A model generated the notes under the pieces. That model had not been told where the DNA came from. It saw nothing but the letters and a program-made list of their open reading frames with translations, and did no database searches. Shown here piece by piece: positions 53,976 to 63,970 of a DNA stretch of 64,000 nucleotides. A program made the position numbers and the translations under genes. The first letter of the stretch is position 1. Every line of letters starts with the position of its first letter. Location of the stretch: NCBI GenBank assembly GCA_002007465.1, contig LNAC01000164.1, forward strand, positions 3,016,383 through 3,080,382. Direction: 5' to 3'. The stretch comes from Ailurus styani. Its lineage: Eukaryota; Chordata; Mammalia; Carnivora; Ailuridae.

Positions 53976-54985
53976 GATGCTAGAACCCTATCTGTGTATT
54001 CCCTACCCCTGGATCAATATGAATGGAGGCCAGAAAGGGCTTGGCATGGGGTTGCCAGAGACTGGTATAAGGGAGCGAGTGATATGCCCACGGAGCCCAA
54101 GGGTTGAGGCAGGAGGGTTCTTGGCTCCATTTCTCTGTCCCCAGAGAATGAGGTGGAGCTGCCAATTTCATCAGCCTGCCTATTTGTGTGAAGACACCCT
54201 CACAGCATCAGCCAAAGTGAAGCGGATGGCAACCATTCATGTTTATTAACCACAGCTTGGTGGGTGGAGACTTACTTTGAGCAGGTGTCAGGGAGGTTGG
54301 TTTGTTCAAGAGAGTTGGCTAGTTTGCATTCACGACAGAGAAACCTATTATGGAGGGCCAGGCAAGGCATCCTGGAGAGAAGCCAAAGGACAGCAAAGCC
54401 AGAGTGTCCAGCACCCGGAGGACCTCTGGCTCATTCACTCTAATACTGGAATTTGCTCATCACTGTTAGGGTGAATGATTCTTCTTGTGCCAGACGCAGG
54501 ACGTGGAGCCTACTCCTGGGTGGTACAAAGCAATGAAACCTTCATGTTTCTATGGCAGAAGTGAAACCTTCCCCTGCTTTCCCCTTCATCTTCTTGCTTC
54601 TCACTATATGGCAGAGCTGGGTGTGCTCAGGAGAGGTCCTGTGCCTTGCCATCATTACCACTAATTAGCATTTAGTAAGCTCTCCACACTACGAAGAGTC
54701 CCGTGGCGGCTCAGGATATAGCAAAGTGGGGGGTTCTATACTTGAGAGGCTCATAAATCTAGATGAGGAAGGTAGAAACACACACCAGAAGATAAACCAT
54801 AATCTCAGGCACCAAACAGATAGACAGAAAAACAACCTAGGCATTTTGGAAAACCAGATCACTGCAGAATCATTGCGGAACTAGATCATTAGTTAACCCC
54901 CAAGCTCTCTGAAGGAGCTGGCACTCGATCTGGGTGTCACATCAAAGTCAGGTGTGGTTAGGAGGTAGGAGAGCATGTGTGTGTG
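53976..54985. other. unique DNA
   Basis: No gene supported; an open frame of 91 codons (53974-54249) matches nothing I know. Confidence 0.5.
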
Positions 54986-55300
54986 GAGGGAGGGATGGGA
55001 GGCATTGGGGTAGAAGAACAGGGTTGGGCCAGGGACTTTGGATAAAGGCGTAATGGCAAGTCAGATTTGAAAGGTGAAGAAAATCATGAAAAACCCTAAT
55101 GGTAGAATAAAGAGCTTGAAGATTTGATTTTATTCTGCAGATAGTGAGAAGCCACTGAGAGTTTTTGGGCAAGAGTTTCAGAACAACTCTTGTGATTGGA
55201 ATGTGCAAAATAATTTGAATGGAAAAGAGGAAAAGAAAGGCAAGGAAGCCAGCTTCAGATCAGCATATGGCAGGATTTGATAACTTTTAGTTTTTCTTCT
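54986..55300 (+). mobile_element. ancient unnamed repeat fragment
   Basis: GATTTGATTTTATTCTGCAG, ATAGTGAGAAGCCACTGAGA and GTTTTTGGGCAAGAGTTTCA match the middle of the family. Confidence 0.7.
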
Positions 55301-56385
55301 CTCCATTTTTTTTTCCTGAAAAGAACTGGATTAGAGACATTTCCCTTAACCTCCCATCGAAATTTAAAGAAAAGGAGATAAAAGTTGTGGTTGCAGTGAT
55401 AGGGGTTTGGAATTCATAAGACCAGTAAGATTACTGTAAATCAGTAAAATAGAAGCAAGAGCTTGAAGAGACTGGCCAGAGAAAAGCATGATGCAGGCAA
55501 GCGCTCCAGGCAGACCAGAGATCCCCCTGGGTTGCAGATGAAGATGGGTTTGTAGGACCTGGAACAGGGGGACCTAAGCCATGCTCCCTGGAAGCACCTG
55601 AGGAGGGAACATGACCCGAGAGAAGACTGGCCACAGGATGCAACTAGGAGACAGGACTTGAGGCTGCAGGATTCAGGGCCTCACAAGAATCCTGTGAATG
55701 AAGCATGAAGAGCAGAAGCTCAGTCCCTGGACCCAAAGGGGTCATCCAAATGACGGGGCAGCGGGTGTCCAGCGATGAACAGCAACTCAAAGCCCTCTCT
55801 AATCTCATGGCAAAATATAAGATCCTGGAACCACAATTCAAACGTGAAGATGAGAAATAGGTGAGGTTAAATTTCCCACCAGTCAGATGGGATAGGAGCA
55901 GATAATTGGAGTGTATCCTTATTTAAGATTATAAATAAATGTGATACTTCCCACACACATGAATTTATAAACTGAGAGTCATACCTGCTTTAAGCGTTGC
56001 AGTTCAAGTGTGAAGGGATGACACCTAGATTAGAATGATTGCAATGAAAAGACAAAGGCATAAAAGTCCTAGAGATATTATGCAGAATAAAGAACAGGAC
56101 TCGATCTGCCCAGGATCTACAGAAAAATCCCAGGGCACGTTGAGAATGCATGAAGTTTCTCCTTGCCTCTGTCACTCTCTACCCTTAGGCATTCCTATAG
56201 GCGACTCAAGTAAATGCTTTATGAGTTAGTCTTAGCATCCATAAATTATGATGAAATGCAACTTAAAAAAGCTTTGTGCTCTCCCAGGGCTGTATGTTAG
56301 TGCTCAAGTAAAAAAAAAAAAAAAAAAAAAAATTTAGNAAAAAAAAAAAAAAAAAAGATTTAGTCATGGAGTTCCTACTTGGTGT
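55301..56385. other. unique DNA ending in a poly-A block with an undetermined base
   Basis: No gene supported. 56311-56357 is an A run broken by TTTAG and one N at 56338; see the findings. Confidence 0.5.
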
Positions 56386-56720
56386 CAGATATGTTAGGTG
56401 CCCGCAACCCCTAGATTAACATAACACTGTTCTGAGATGCTCACGTACTAGTGGAAGGGATGGACATGCTGCCCACTGTGCATGTCATAGCAGAACTGGA
56501 TAAATGTTCTAGAAGGATCAAGTAACAAGCTCTGCTTCAGCAAGCCAGAGAAGGCTTTAGAGAGAAGGTGAGGATTTCATGGGTTTTACAGGATGAGTAG
56601 GAGCTCAACATTTTGATAAGGACAAAGAGCCCTCCAGGTAGTAGAAAGGTATACACAAGGCATGGAGGCATAAAGAAATAGGGAGCTTGTAGTGGGGGCA
56701 GGTAAGAAGGGATAAAAAAG
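56386..56720 (+). mobile_element. ancient unnamed repeat fragment
   Basis: ACGTACTAGTGGAAGGGATG, CAGGATGAGTAGGAGCTCAA and CACAAGGCATGGAGGCATAA match the family. Confidence 0.7.
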
Positions 56721-57113
56721 AACTCGGAAGAATGAGCCCCCCAGTATTTTCACAAGGTTAGTTCAACTACAAAGATCACATAAGTGATTCTGCAAATTCA
56801 TTGGTAGGTTAGGACCTATTTCTAAGCCTCAAAGCTGAGACTCACAGGGTTGGGATTATCACCCCAAAAAGAAAATTCAATTCCATTAAGTGAAAATGAT
56901 GTTCTGCCTAGCACTGAACCCTACAATCTTTAACCAAGGGCCAGCTACCCCCATGATGGACACAGGAGCAGTAGCTATTAACATATTCATCCCCAGACGA
57001 CTTGTAAGATACACCAAAGAGAGTCACATGTCATCTGGTTTATGGCCCTGTGCTGGATACGATCACTTAACTACCTGTAGAGAACCTAGTAACCTGAGAC
57101 CAAACTTCATTTT
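56721..57113. other. unique DNA
   Basis: Nothing recognised. Confidence 0.5.
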
Positions 57114-57128
57114 TCTCTCTGAAGATGT

Positions 57129-57297
57129 CTTTTTTTTTTTTTTCAAGTTTCCATTTATTTATTTGACAGAGAGAAAGAGCACAAGCACGGAGAGCAACAG
57201 AGGGAGAGGGAGAAATAGACTCCCCGCTGAGCAAGGAGCCCGGGATCACGACCTGAGCAAAAGCAGATGCTTAACTAACTGAGCCCCCCAGGCACCC
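57129..57297 (-). mobile_element. SINEC, minus
   Basis: T run, TTTATTTATTTGACAGAGAG and ACTGAGCCCCCCAGGCACCC; GGAGCCCGGGATCACGACCT shows a deletion of about 20 bases around box B. Target duplication TCTCTCTGAAGA at 57114-57125 and 57299-57310. Confidence 0.93.
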
Positions 57298-57310
57298 CTC
57301 TCTCTGAAGA

Positions 57311-57838
57311 CTTTTCACCAAAATTGCTGGCATGTTTTCTCTCCTCATTAATAACCAACCTCATAGCCTTCTTCATCTACCACATGAGCAACTTGTACAG
57401 AAAACACTTAAGTTTAATATCCAGATTCCAAGAGTCTGGATAAAGAGGGGCACACCCTACCACACAGCTTCAAGCTTTCTGTCTTGGGGGTCAGTTTACT
57501 TTAGGCCCTACTCCTTCCTCATCATTGGCCCTGAAGACAAAGCCAGTGTGAAAGAGGGCTGTCCCTGTCTACCATTCATGGTAAATTTACATGAAACACA
57601 GCACAAGAAGAAAACGACCCCCCACCCCAGAACTTCAGAGAGTTTGTTCCTAATAATGTGTCTGAAGATTTATGGAACATCTGAATCTCATTTTCAGCAC
57701 ATCAAAGATCTGGATTGCAAATGAACAGGTAATATATTTTGCGATGTTTTTTCTGATAGAATTCAGGAATCAGGGAAGAAAAGATATTATTATTGACAGA
57801 TTTTTTGAGAGTGAAGGGAGGATTTTAGAAAACTGACT
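57311..57838. other. unique DNA
   Basis: A plus-strand open frame of 130 codons (57332-57724) has no recognisable domain. It lies beside the Harbinger-like fragment on the other strand but I see no homology to Harbinger proteins. Confidence 0.45.
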
Positions 57839-58200
57839 TCAACGAAAAAAAGAAAGGTAATCTGGTTTTACCCTTCCAATAAAAAGTGCATTTGATTTGG
57901 AAAAACAATCATCGAGCCTCACATTTTTGTGTTTAACAACCACCTTGAAATTGGTCTCCCTCAGAGGACAGCATGATTCTGGGCTACCTTGGCATGAATG
58001 ATTTATGACATTCATGAACTTGGCAACTACATCAGTTTTTCTAAACCTGGCACCCAACACCATCTGCATGTTAAGCGAAGATTTATGATTTATAAAACTT
58101 ACCTCATTATGCAGAGGTACATGAATTGTCTTATGTGTGCAGTCTATAACTCCCAAGACAGATAAGGAGGCAGCTATGTCATGGAATTTATGGCTCCTTC
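57839..58200 (-). pseudogene. Harbinger/HARBI1-like nuclease fragment
   Basis: Read on the minus strand, KFHDIAASLSVLGVIDCTH is followed by residues with the pattern I-x-x-P-x-x-N-E-x-x-F-I-N-x-K, then LNMQMVLGA and a DVVAKF stretch. This follows the DDE nuclease core of PIF/Harbinger transposases and of the domesticated HARBI1 gene. Known family members have V-x-D-C/G-T-H with the first catalytic Asp, then NRK, then HS-N-QxV, then a WPGS-HD block. Here the first Asp (in IDCTH) is kept. The WPGS-HD block is degraded to FMNVINHSCQGS, so the second Asp seems lost, and the rest of the enzyme is missing or unrecognisable. The frame is open for 105 codons to 57839 and continues upstream in frame to at least 58200, without a proper start codon. 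Most likely a relic of a DNA transposon or a decayed HARBI1-like copy. Confidence 0.55.
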
Positions 58201-59222
58201 CTACTAAAGGTGAAGTTTTGAAGAAAAACTAAAAAAATAAAAAAATAACCAGCCCTTTGGAGAAAAATAGCTTTAGCTAACCATCACACCCCCAAATGAT
58301 GAACTGGCCACAGCTCACCACTATATCTTACAGGAACAAAGAGGCTAACGGTGAAAGTCACTTTAATCACAGCACTGAACTATGTCTACATTTTGAACAC
58401 TGCAGTAATGGACAGAACCTAAACGACTCTTTGGAAATATCAAGCAGTCTGTCAGCCTAATTTTCCCCTAGTTCGGTGTCTGAGATCTCATGCTGAGATT
58501 TGGTGAGAAGTCTCAATAGCCCAGCCAGATCCACAGACATGGACTTCAGAGAAAAGAATTCAACACCTTGGTGTGCCCAGGGGCTGCCTGCCTGCACCCT
58601 CAAAGTGAAGAAAAGCAAGTGTTGGTGCAGGTTCTGAAATGTAGCTTGTTTTCAGAGGTATTTTAGAAGTGTAGCAAGTCTCCCTCCATACCCTGCAAAA
58701 AAGTGGGAGCACCAAGCATTCAGTGGAATAAACTTATGCATCTCAAGAAAGAATAAGGTTATATAGACAGTCATTAAAAATGACAAGTATATGGGACCAG
58801 GTTGACAAGCAGATATCTTTAGACAAGATAAGCATAAAAAGCAGAATACGAAAATGGTAAGCATACATGCTGACAGGATAAAGGCAAAGTGATGGGGGAA
58901 ATGGTGTTTTCAGCTTAAAGATTTTCTCTAGTATAAAGCGAAGTGAAAAACAATTCTAAACAATGTATTTCCAAACATCCCAATCAATCAGGAAATAGAG
59001 ACATATATGTGGCTGCTAACTGCCCCCAAGGCAAGAAGTACCCCGTCCCTCTCTCCTCTGCAGAGCTCTCTCAACAGTGTTCCACCCTTCCTGGCCTCTG
59101 AGAGTAAAGAACACCAGCGCTCAAATCCCTGAGGCAACAGAAGAAAGTTGAAAATGTGAAGTCTCCAAGTAGGGGTAAGAAAATTACTTCAAAAAAAGGT
59201 ATGTGGGGAACGCACTTCCAAC
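58201..59222. other. unique DNA
   Basis: No gene supported. On the minus strand, just upstream of the Harbinger fragment, a T-rich tract ends in TTCACCTTTAG, an acceptor-like sequence. Confidence 0.45.
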
Positions 59223-59408
59223 TTTTTTTTTTTTAAGATTTTATTTGACAGAGAGCACAAACAGGGGGAATGGCAGAGGGAGAAGGAGAAGCAGGCTCCC
59301 CGCCGAGCAGGGAGCCCAATGCGGGACTTGATCCCAGGACCCTGAGATCACGATCTGAACTGATCATGCTAAGCAGACGCTTAGCTGACTGAGCCACCCA
59401 GGCACCCC
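59223..59408 (-). mobile_element. SINEC, minus
   Basis: T run, AAGATTTTATTTGACAGAG, GGACCCTGAGATCACGATCT and GACTGAGCCACCCAGGCACC. Target site unclear. Confidence 0.93.
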
Positions 59409-59489
59409 TCAAATATTTTTCTAATAGGAATGCGTGACACAAAAGTTTGGAGACCAGAGGACACCACGGTGCCTGGGGTGTGGTTGTTA

Positions 59490-59630
59490 AACCCCACCCT
59501 ACCCCCCATCAGAATCCCCTGTGGAACCTAAACACGCAGACTCCTGGAGCCACCTCAGACCCACAGGACCTCAGTCTCTAGGAGTGGAATGTTTAGAGCT
59601 TCCCAGTCTGATGCCTTCTGAAGTTTGGGA
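59490..59630 (+). mobile_element. MER5-like hAT-Charlie MITE fragment
   Basis: CATCAGAATCCCCTGTGGAA, GCAGACTCCTGGAGCCACC and TTTAGAGCTTCCCAGTCTGA follow the middle of the MER5 element without clear ends. Confidence 0.6.
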
Positions 59631-59924
59631 ACTAGCACAATAGAAAAATTGGAGAAGCAGGGTTATGGCAAGGGCAGAATCAGTGCAGATTGAGAACATC
59701 AGAAGCCCATTTCTGAAGGGAAGACCAATAAATGGTCTCTATAGGTCAGGTCCTGCAGGGGCCTGACCAAGGGAGAGCAGCCACCCTCCTTGCTCTTTCA
59801 GAACTCTGGCTCTATGGATATTGAAATGATGCCTATACTTCCAACTACCCTTCAGTGAAACCTTCATCACCAAAGGAAACCTGAGCACTTCATCTCCTGA
59901 CGGCTGGCAACATATAATTTGAAA
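59631..59924. other. unique DNA
   Basis: Nothing recognised. Confidence 0.5.
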
Positions 59925-59938
59925 TCATGTGGGTAATT

Positions 59939-60076
59939 GGGGGGAGAGGGGCAGAGGGATAGTATCTTAAGCAGGCTCCATGCCCAGCACAGAGCCAGAT
60001 CTCACAAACCTGAGACCATGACCTGAGCTGAAATCAAAAGCTGGATGTTTAACTGACCTAGCCACTCAGGTGCCCC
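59939..60076 (-). mobile_element. old SINEC, minus
   Basis: CTTAAGCAGGCTCCATGCCC, GACCATGACCTGAGCTGAAA and CCTAGCCACTCAGGTGCCCC. Target duplication TCATGTGGGTAATT (59925-59938) recurs with one change at 60077-60090. Confidence 0.93.
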
Positions 60077-60090
60077 TCATGTGGGTGATT

Positions 60091-60581
60091 TCTAAAAAGC
60101 ATACCAAGTAAAAAGGGAGGCTATAGAGCTGAAGCTAACATTGTCCCTGTGACCTCAGGCAACTCACTTATTCTTTCTGTTCTTTGTCTATTAAATGAAA
60201 GGTTAGACTTTAAATGGTATCTTAAGGTCCTTTTTGTGTTTCTAGAACCCAAGTTCAGATTCAACTTCTAGCTCAGGGTTCCTTCCACTATACTATGATA
60301 ATTAAGAATAAATTAAAATTCTGATCCTTTAAAGTAGAAAATTCAGAAAAGGCTCCTATATCCTTAAAAATTAACTATTAAATTGAGCTTTATGAAGAAT
60401 AAATTTCTGCTTTTGTTGGCTCTTCCCCCCACCCCAAATAGGGACTTCAAACATTGGTTGGTCCTTCATCTATCCAAAAGCCAACTGTTTTCCAAACCTG
60501 AACGAAAATCCAGAGTGAGGTTGACTGATTTTTACCCTGTGCAATGAGACTTCAGTATCAATGGAATGTAAATGTCCTATC
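60091..60581. other. unique DNA with weak MIR
   Basis: 60140-60215 (CTGTGACCTCAGGCAACTCA) resembles the MIR core, plus strand. The rest is AT-rich unique DNA. Confidence 0.5.
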
Positions 60582-60595
60582 TAATCAGAGTGACA

Positions 60596-60798
60596 GGGGC
60601 GCCTGGGTGGCTCAGTTGTTTAAGCAGCTGCCTTCGGCTTGGGTCATGGTCCCAGGGTCCTGGGATTGAGTCCCACATTGGGCTCCCTGCTCAGTGGAGA
60701 GCCTGCTTCTCTCTCTTCGTATGCCTGCCGCTCTGCCTACTTGTGCTCTCTCTCTCTGCCAAATAAATAAATAAATAAAATCTTAAAAAAAAAAAGAA
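60596..60798 (+). mobile_element. SINEC
   Basis: GGGGCGCCTGGGTGGCTCAG head, GGGATTGAGTCCCACATT box B, CTACTTGTGCTCTCTCTCTC body. Target duplication TAATCAGAGTGACA (60582-60595) recurs with one change at 60799-60812. Confidence 0.97.
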
Positions 60799-60812
60799 TA
60801 ATCAAAGTGACA

Positions 60813-61113
60813 TCTGATTTTGATTTACTGCTTACTTTTCTTTCAGGGTCATCCTCTATTTCTCTTTTCTCTTTTTGGAAGGAAGGCAGGTTGGTGGGTT
60901 ACCCAGGCATTCGAAATAAAACGAAACCTACAAATTGTCACCACCCGTGGGGACAGAGATACTACGTGACATAATACTTCCTACGCTTCACTGAGGCAAG
61001 CTCTGTTGAATCAAACTCAAGTGCAGTGACACCATGTAATATACTTCAATATAGTGTAGCTAATGCCAACATGGAGAAGTGGGAACTGGCGCCTGAAACC
61101 TGCAGGTACTTGG
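60813..61113. other. unique DNA
   Basis: Nothing recognised. Confidence 0.5.
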
Positions 61114-61196
61114 AAAATTCCAAGGAGAACAAAAGTGAACAAAAAATTCCAAGGAGAGTAAAAGTGACAAAAGTGACAAGGAGAACAAAAGTGACA
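61114..61196. repeat. tandem repeat, three units of about 27 bases
   Basis: The units at 61114-61140, 61141-61168 and 61169-61195 share AAGGAGAACAAAAGTGAC-like text; the first two start with AATTCC. An open frame of 65 codons spans them on the plus strand (61026-61223) and reads the repeat as Lys-Val-Thr-rich residues. It is not recognised as a gene. Confidence 0.85.
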
Positions 61197-61411
61197 AAAG
61201 TATGCCACATTTTCATTTCATGAAGATGGAAGGTGTCACAGCAGGATATTCATCTTTGGGAAAAGTGAATAAAACGTCATGAGTCACCAGTTTAAATTCA
61301 CTTTGCTTTAAAAATATAAACTTGATTCTCTAGGTTCTATTGCAACCTAAACATAAAATTTCTTTAAGTATTTCTAATTCTTTTATTCCACTGCCTAAAA
61401 TAACTGCTGTT
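61197..61411. other. unique AT-rich DNA
   Basis: Nothing recognised. Confidence 0.5.
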
Positions 61412-61425
61412 AATAATGAATTAGG

Positions 61426-61622
61426 GGCGCCTGGGTGGCTCAGTGGGTTAAAGCCTCTGCCTTTGGCTCAGGTCATGATCTCAGGGTCCTGGGATCGAGG
61501 CCCGAATTGGGCTCCCTGCTCAGTGGGGAGCCTGCTTCCTCCTCTCTCTCTGCCTGCCTCTCTGCCTACTTGTGATCTGATCTCTCTCTCTGTGTCAAAT
61601 AAATAAATAAAATCTTAAAAAA
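61426..61622 (+). mobile_element. young SINEC
   Basis: GTTAAAGCCTCTGCCTTTGG head, CTACTTGTGATCTGATCTCT body. Target duplication AATAATGAATTAGG at 61412-61425 and 61623-61636 is nearly exact. Confidence 0.97.
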
Positions 61623-61704
61623 AATAATGAATTAGGCCAGTATTATAAAACTCAACTTCTCTATATATGTGGAGGTAAAAGATGAGACGCATTAGGAGCT
61701 AGGC

Positions 61705-61905
61705 CTAGTGGTTCACAGCAGAGCTCCAAATTCTGGCCTTACCATTCAATTGTTATGTGAACCATACAACACATCAACCACTCTAAACCTCAGTTTCCCC
61801 AGCTATCCCCAAAATGGGAATATTGATAGTATTTTACTTGCAACCACTGTGGTAAGGGTTCATTACACAATGTATATAAACCATTTAGGATAGCATATGG
61901 CATTT
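61705..61905 (+). mobile_element. MIR SINE
   Basis: GAGCTCCAAATTCTGGCCTT, AACCTCAGTTTCCCCAGCTA, CACTGTGGTAAGGGTTCATT and ACCATTTAGGATAGCATATG follow the MIR order. Confidence 0.85.
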
Positions 61906-63204
61906 AAATAAACATTTAAGAAGAACTAGTGATTACTATCTAATAACAATTCCTATTAATTGCTGAGAGTTAAATATCTAAAAATTGAATAAATATAGAA
62001 AACTAGTTTCCAGTCTTCAAATATGCTAACACACCAATTAGAATATAATTTAAAATATAGTATGCACAGATATTGGACAGCTGCCTATTCTGTCTAGTAA
62101 ACATTTACCCACATGCAAATTATGTACTGGCTCCTTTCACTTTCCAGTGTGACACTGAGATGACAACAGAGAAATGAAATACAGTACTGGGCCGTATGGT
62201 GAAGAATTATACCACCTGGCTGTGGACCTAAATGTCCATTCCTATTCATTTGCACCCTATTTCTTTTTAGAGTCACGCTCATTTCTTCAAGCCTTCAGGC
62301 TGTAGGCCATGTTAATTTGCAAAGCAGTCCAGAAACCTGTCCTTCACACTGACGAATGAATACCAGCCCCATTCTGAAGCTCCAGCTTTGAATTATCTGG
62401 AGCTCACTACATCCCCCTTGTGGTCACGGCGAGTATTTGCCAGGCTCTTGGGGAAAACAAGGAGGAACCTTAAAGAATCATGGTCTCAGACACCCTGCAG
62501 GTAACACCATTTGATTCCAGGATTGGAATCTTTTGATTAATACTTCGTGGATTTCAAGTGTATGCAACAAGAAAAAAAAAGACTCTTAAGAGAACCAGTT
62601 GAGAAAAGAAGGAACTGAGAATATAGGTATGCCAATTATTCTACTTGAACTCCTCCCTCCCTGTCACATACAACACGAGGATGTAAATTTATCCATTTCT
62701 ATTTTGCTTCAATGTTTAATACTATTTGTCGTTCCTCTCTACGTTCTTTTCCATCAGTATATTGTTTTAAAATATAAATCTCTACAAATAGCGATCATTA
62801 GCCTATAACTTTGATGGCCTCATAAAAGTTTACCTCTGAGACAATTAAAAAACAAGAGAAATGAAAGAGTATTAAGCAGACTAATAAGAATAATAACATA
62901 AGAGATAAGACTTAGGTAAGTGAGGGGTTAATTTTTTCCTTAGACTTTCACCTACAACCGTTATGTTTGACATTTATGTTCTTACACCCACTTCCATCCC
63001 CCTTCACAATGTAAACTCTTTAGTTACCTTCTTTCCATCCCAAACTTCCCCCCACATTTCCTTCAGAATTCCTCACACAGTCGTGATCACTTAAGAGCGG
63101 AGCATCTCTCTTTCCAAATAGCACTTTAAGAACAAGTTGCTTCACCTTCAAAATCAAGCACAATCTCACTATCATCTCATCAGTGAATTCACATTTTGCT
63201 TTCA
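61906..63204. other. unique AT-rich DNA
   Basis: No gene or clear repeat. An AG|GTAAGT donor-like string lies at 62915 without a good acceptor upstream. Confidence 0.5.
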
Positions 63205-63280
63205 CTGTACTCCTACCACTTAAAATCGTGTCTGACACATGGTAGGCACTTCAGTACATACTTGTTTCATCACTGAACCC
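63205..63280 (+). mobile_element. L2 or MIR tail
   Basis: GTGTCTGACACATGGTAGGC, ACTTCAGTACATACTTGTTT is the shared L2/MIR closing phrase. Confidence 0.65.
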
Positions 63281-63649
63281 TATCTCTGAAAAACCGAAAG
63301 TGGTCGCACAGCCTCCCCCCCTTGGAAACCGGCACAAGGTTCGAGATGGGCCAGAGGAGCTTCAGTGAGGCCCAGCAAGGTGGTGGCGGGGGGTGGCTAG
63401 GAGCCTCAACGCTAGCATTTTTCCTCTTGAGGGTCTGCACGACAATTAGCCTAACTCAACCCAACAAACTGAAGGAAAGGCTGCTTTAGTAGTTGGAACC
63501 CAGAGATCTCTGTGGTAAACAGTATGAATTCGTCCGAGGTCTGCACATGCAGGTGCAGTTCAAATTACCGCAACAGGCAACCAAATGACGAACAAACAGA
63601 GCAGAGCAACAAACATCCTGAGCCAGTCATTTTCATTGAACGAAGGCCC
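63281..63649. other. unique DNA left of the CpG-rich block
   Basis: No gene recognised. CpG content begins to rise from about 63300. Confidence 0.5.
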
Positions 63650-63970
63650 AGAGTAAGATGGCTCCCTTCCCCAGAAACTGGAGCGAGGGAAACGTCAACG
63701 CTCAGGGACCGTGCAAGCGCCAGGTCTCGCCCCGGGCTACACGCGGGCTAAACTCACGTGCGCTGGGGCATCCAATGAGTGCTGTAGTTAGACTCCACCC
63801 CCGACGTCCGCCGCTCCCTGCGCACATGCGCCTTAAGGGCGCAACGGGATGCCAGCTGCGCAGGCGCAGTAAGCCCCTCCTCCCACGCAACTGACGCAAG
63901 GACACTGTAATCGGTTCGTAATTTATCCGTGTGACCTTGTCTTTCCTGCCGCCGAGGACCGGGATTGTCC
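63650..63970. promoter_or_regulatory. CpG-rich promoter-like block at the right edge
   Basis: By hand count there are about 29 CpGs between 63682 and 63965. Motifs: YY1-type AAGATGGC (63655-63662), CACGTG E-box (63755-63760), CCAAT (63772-63776), a double TGCGCA/ATGCGC (63820-63832), a consensus NRF1 palindrome inside CTGCGCAGGCGCAG (63856-63869), TGACGCAA (63892-63899), an ERR-type TGACCTTG (63932-63939) and a pyrimidine start CTTTCCT (63941-63947). No TATA box. This is the usual make-up of a housekeeping promoter. NRF1 and ERR sites together are common at nuclear genes for mitochondrial proteins. Direction is unresolved: the TOP-like start favours the plus strand, while a minus-strand GTGAGT donor at 63753-63758 would fit a leftward first exon. 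Confidence 0.65.

Noticed and set aside
57332..57724. Plus-strand frame of 130 codons beside the Harbinger fragment
   Set aside because: It has no Myb-like or nuclease features expected for the second Harbinger protein and I recognise no family.
652..61622. tRNA-like heads with box A and box B at each SINEC
   Set aside because: They are the tRNA-Lys-derived heads of SINEs, each followed by a CT-rich body, AATAAA and A tail, with target duplications. They are not tRNA genes.
652..61622. Recurrent short open frames reading GWLSGLKPLPSAQVMISG or similar
   Set aside because: The same peptide-like text recurs at many places because it is translated from SINEC copies; not a gene family.
63658..63894. 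78-codon frame starting at the AAGATGGC in the CpG block
   Set aside because: The frame is rich in Arg and Pro as expected from CpG-rich DNA. The ATG is more simply explained as part of a YY1 motif, and I recognise no protein.
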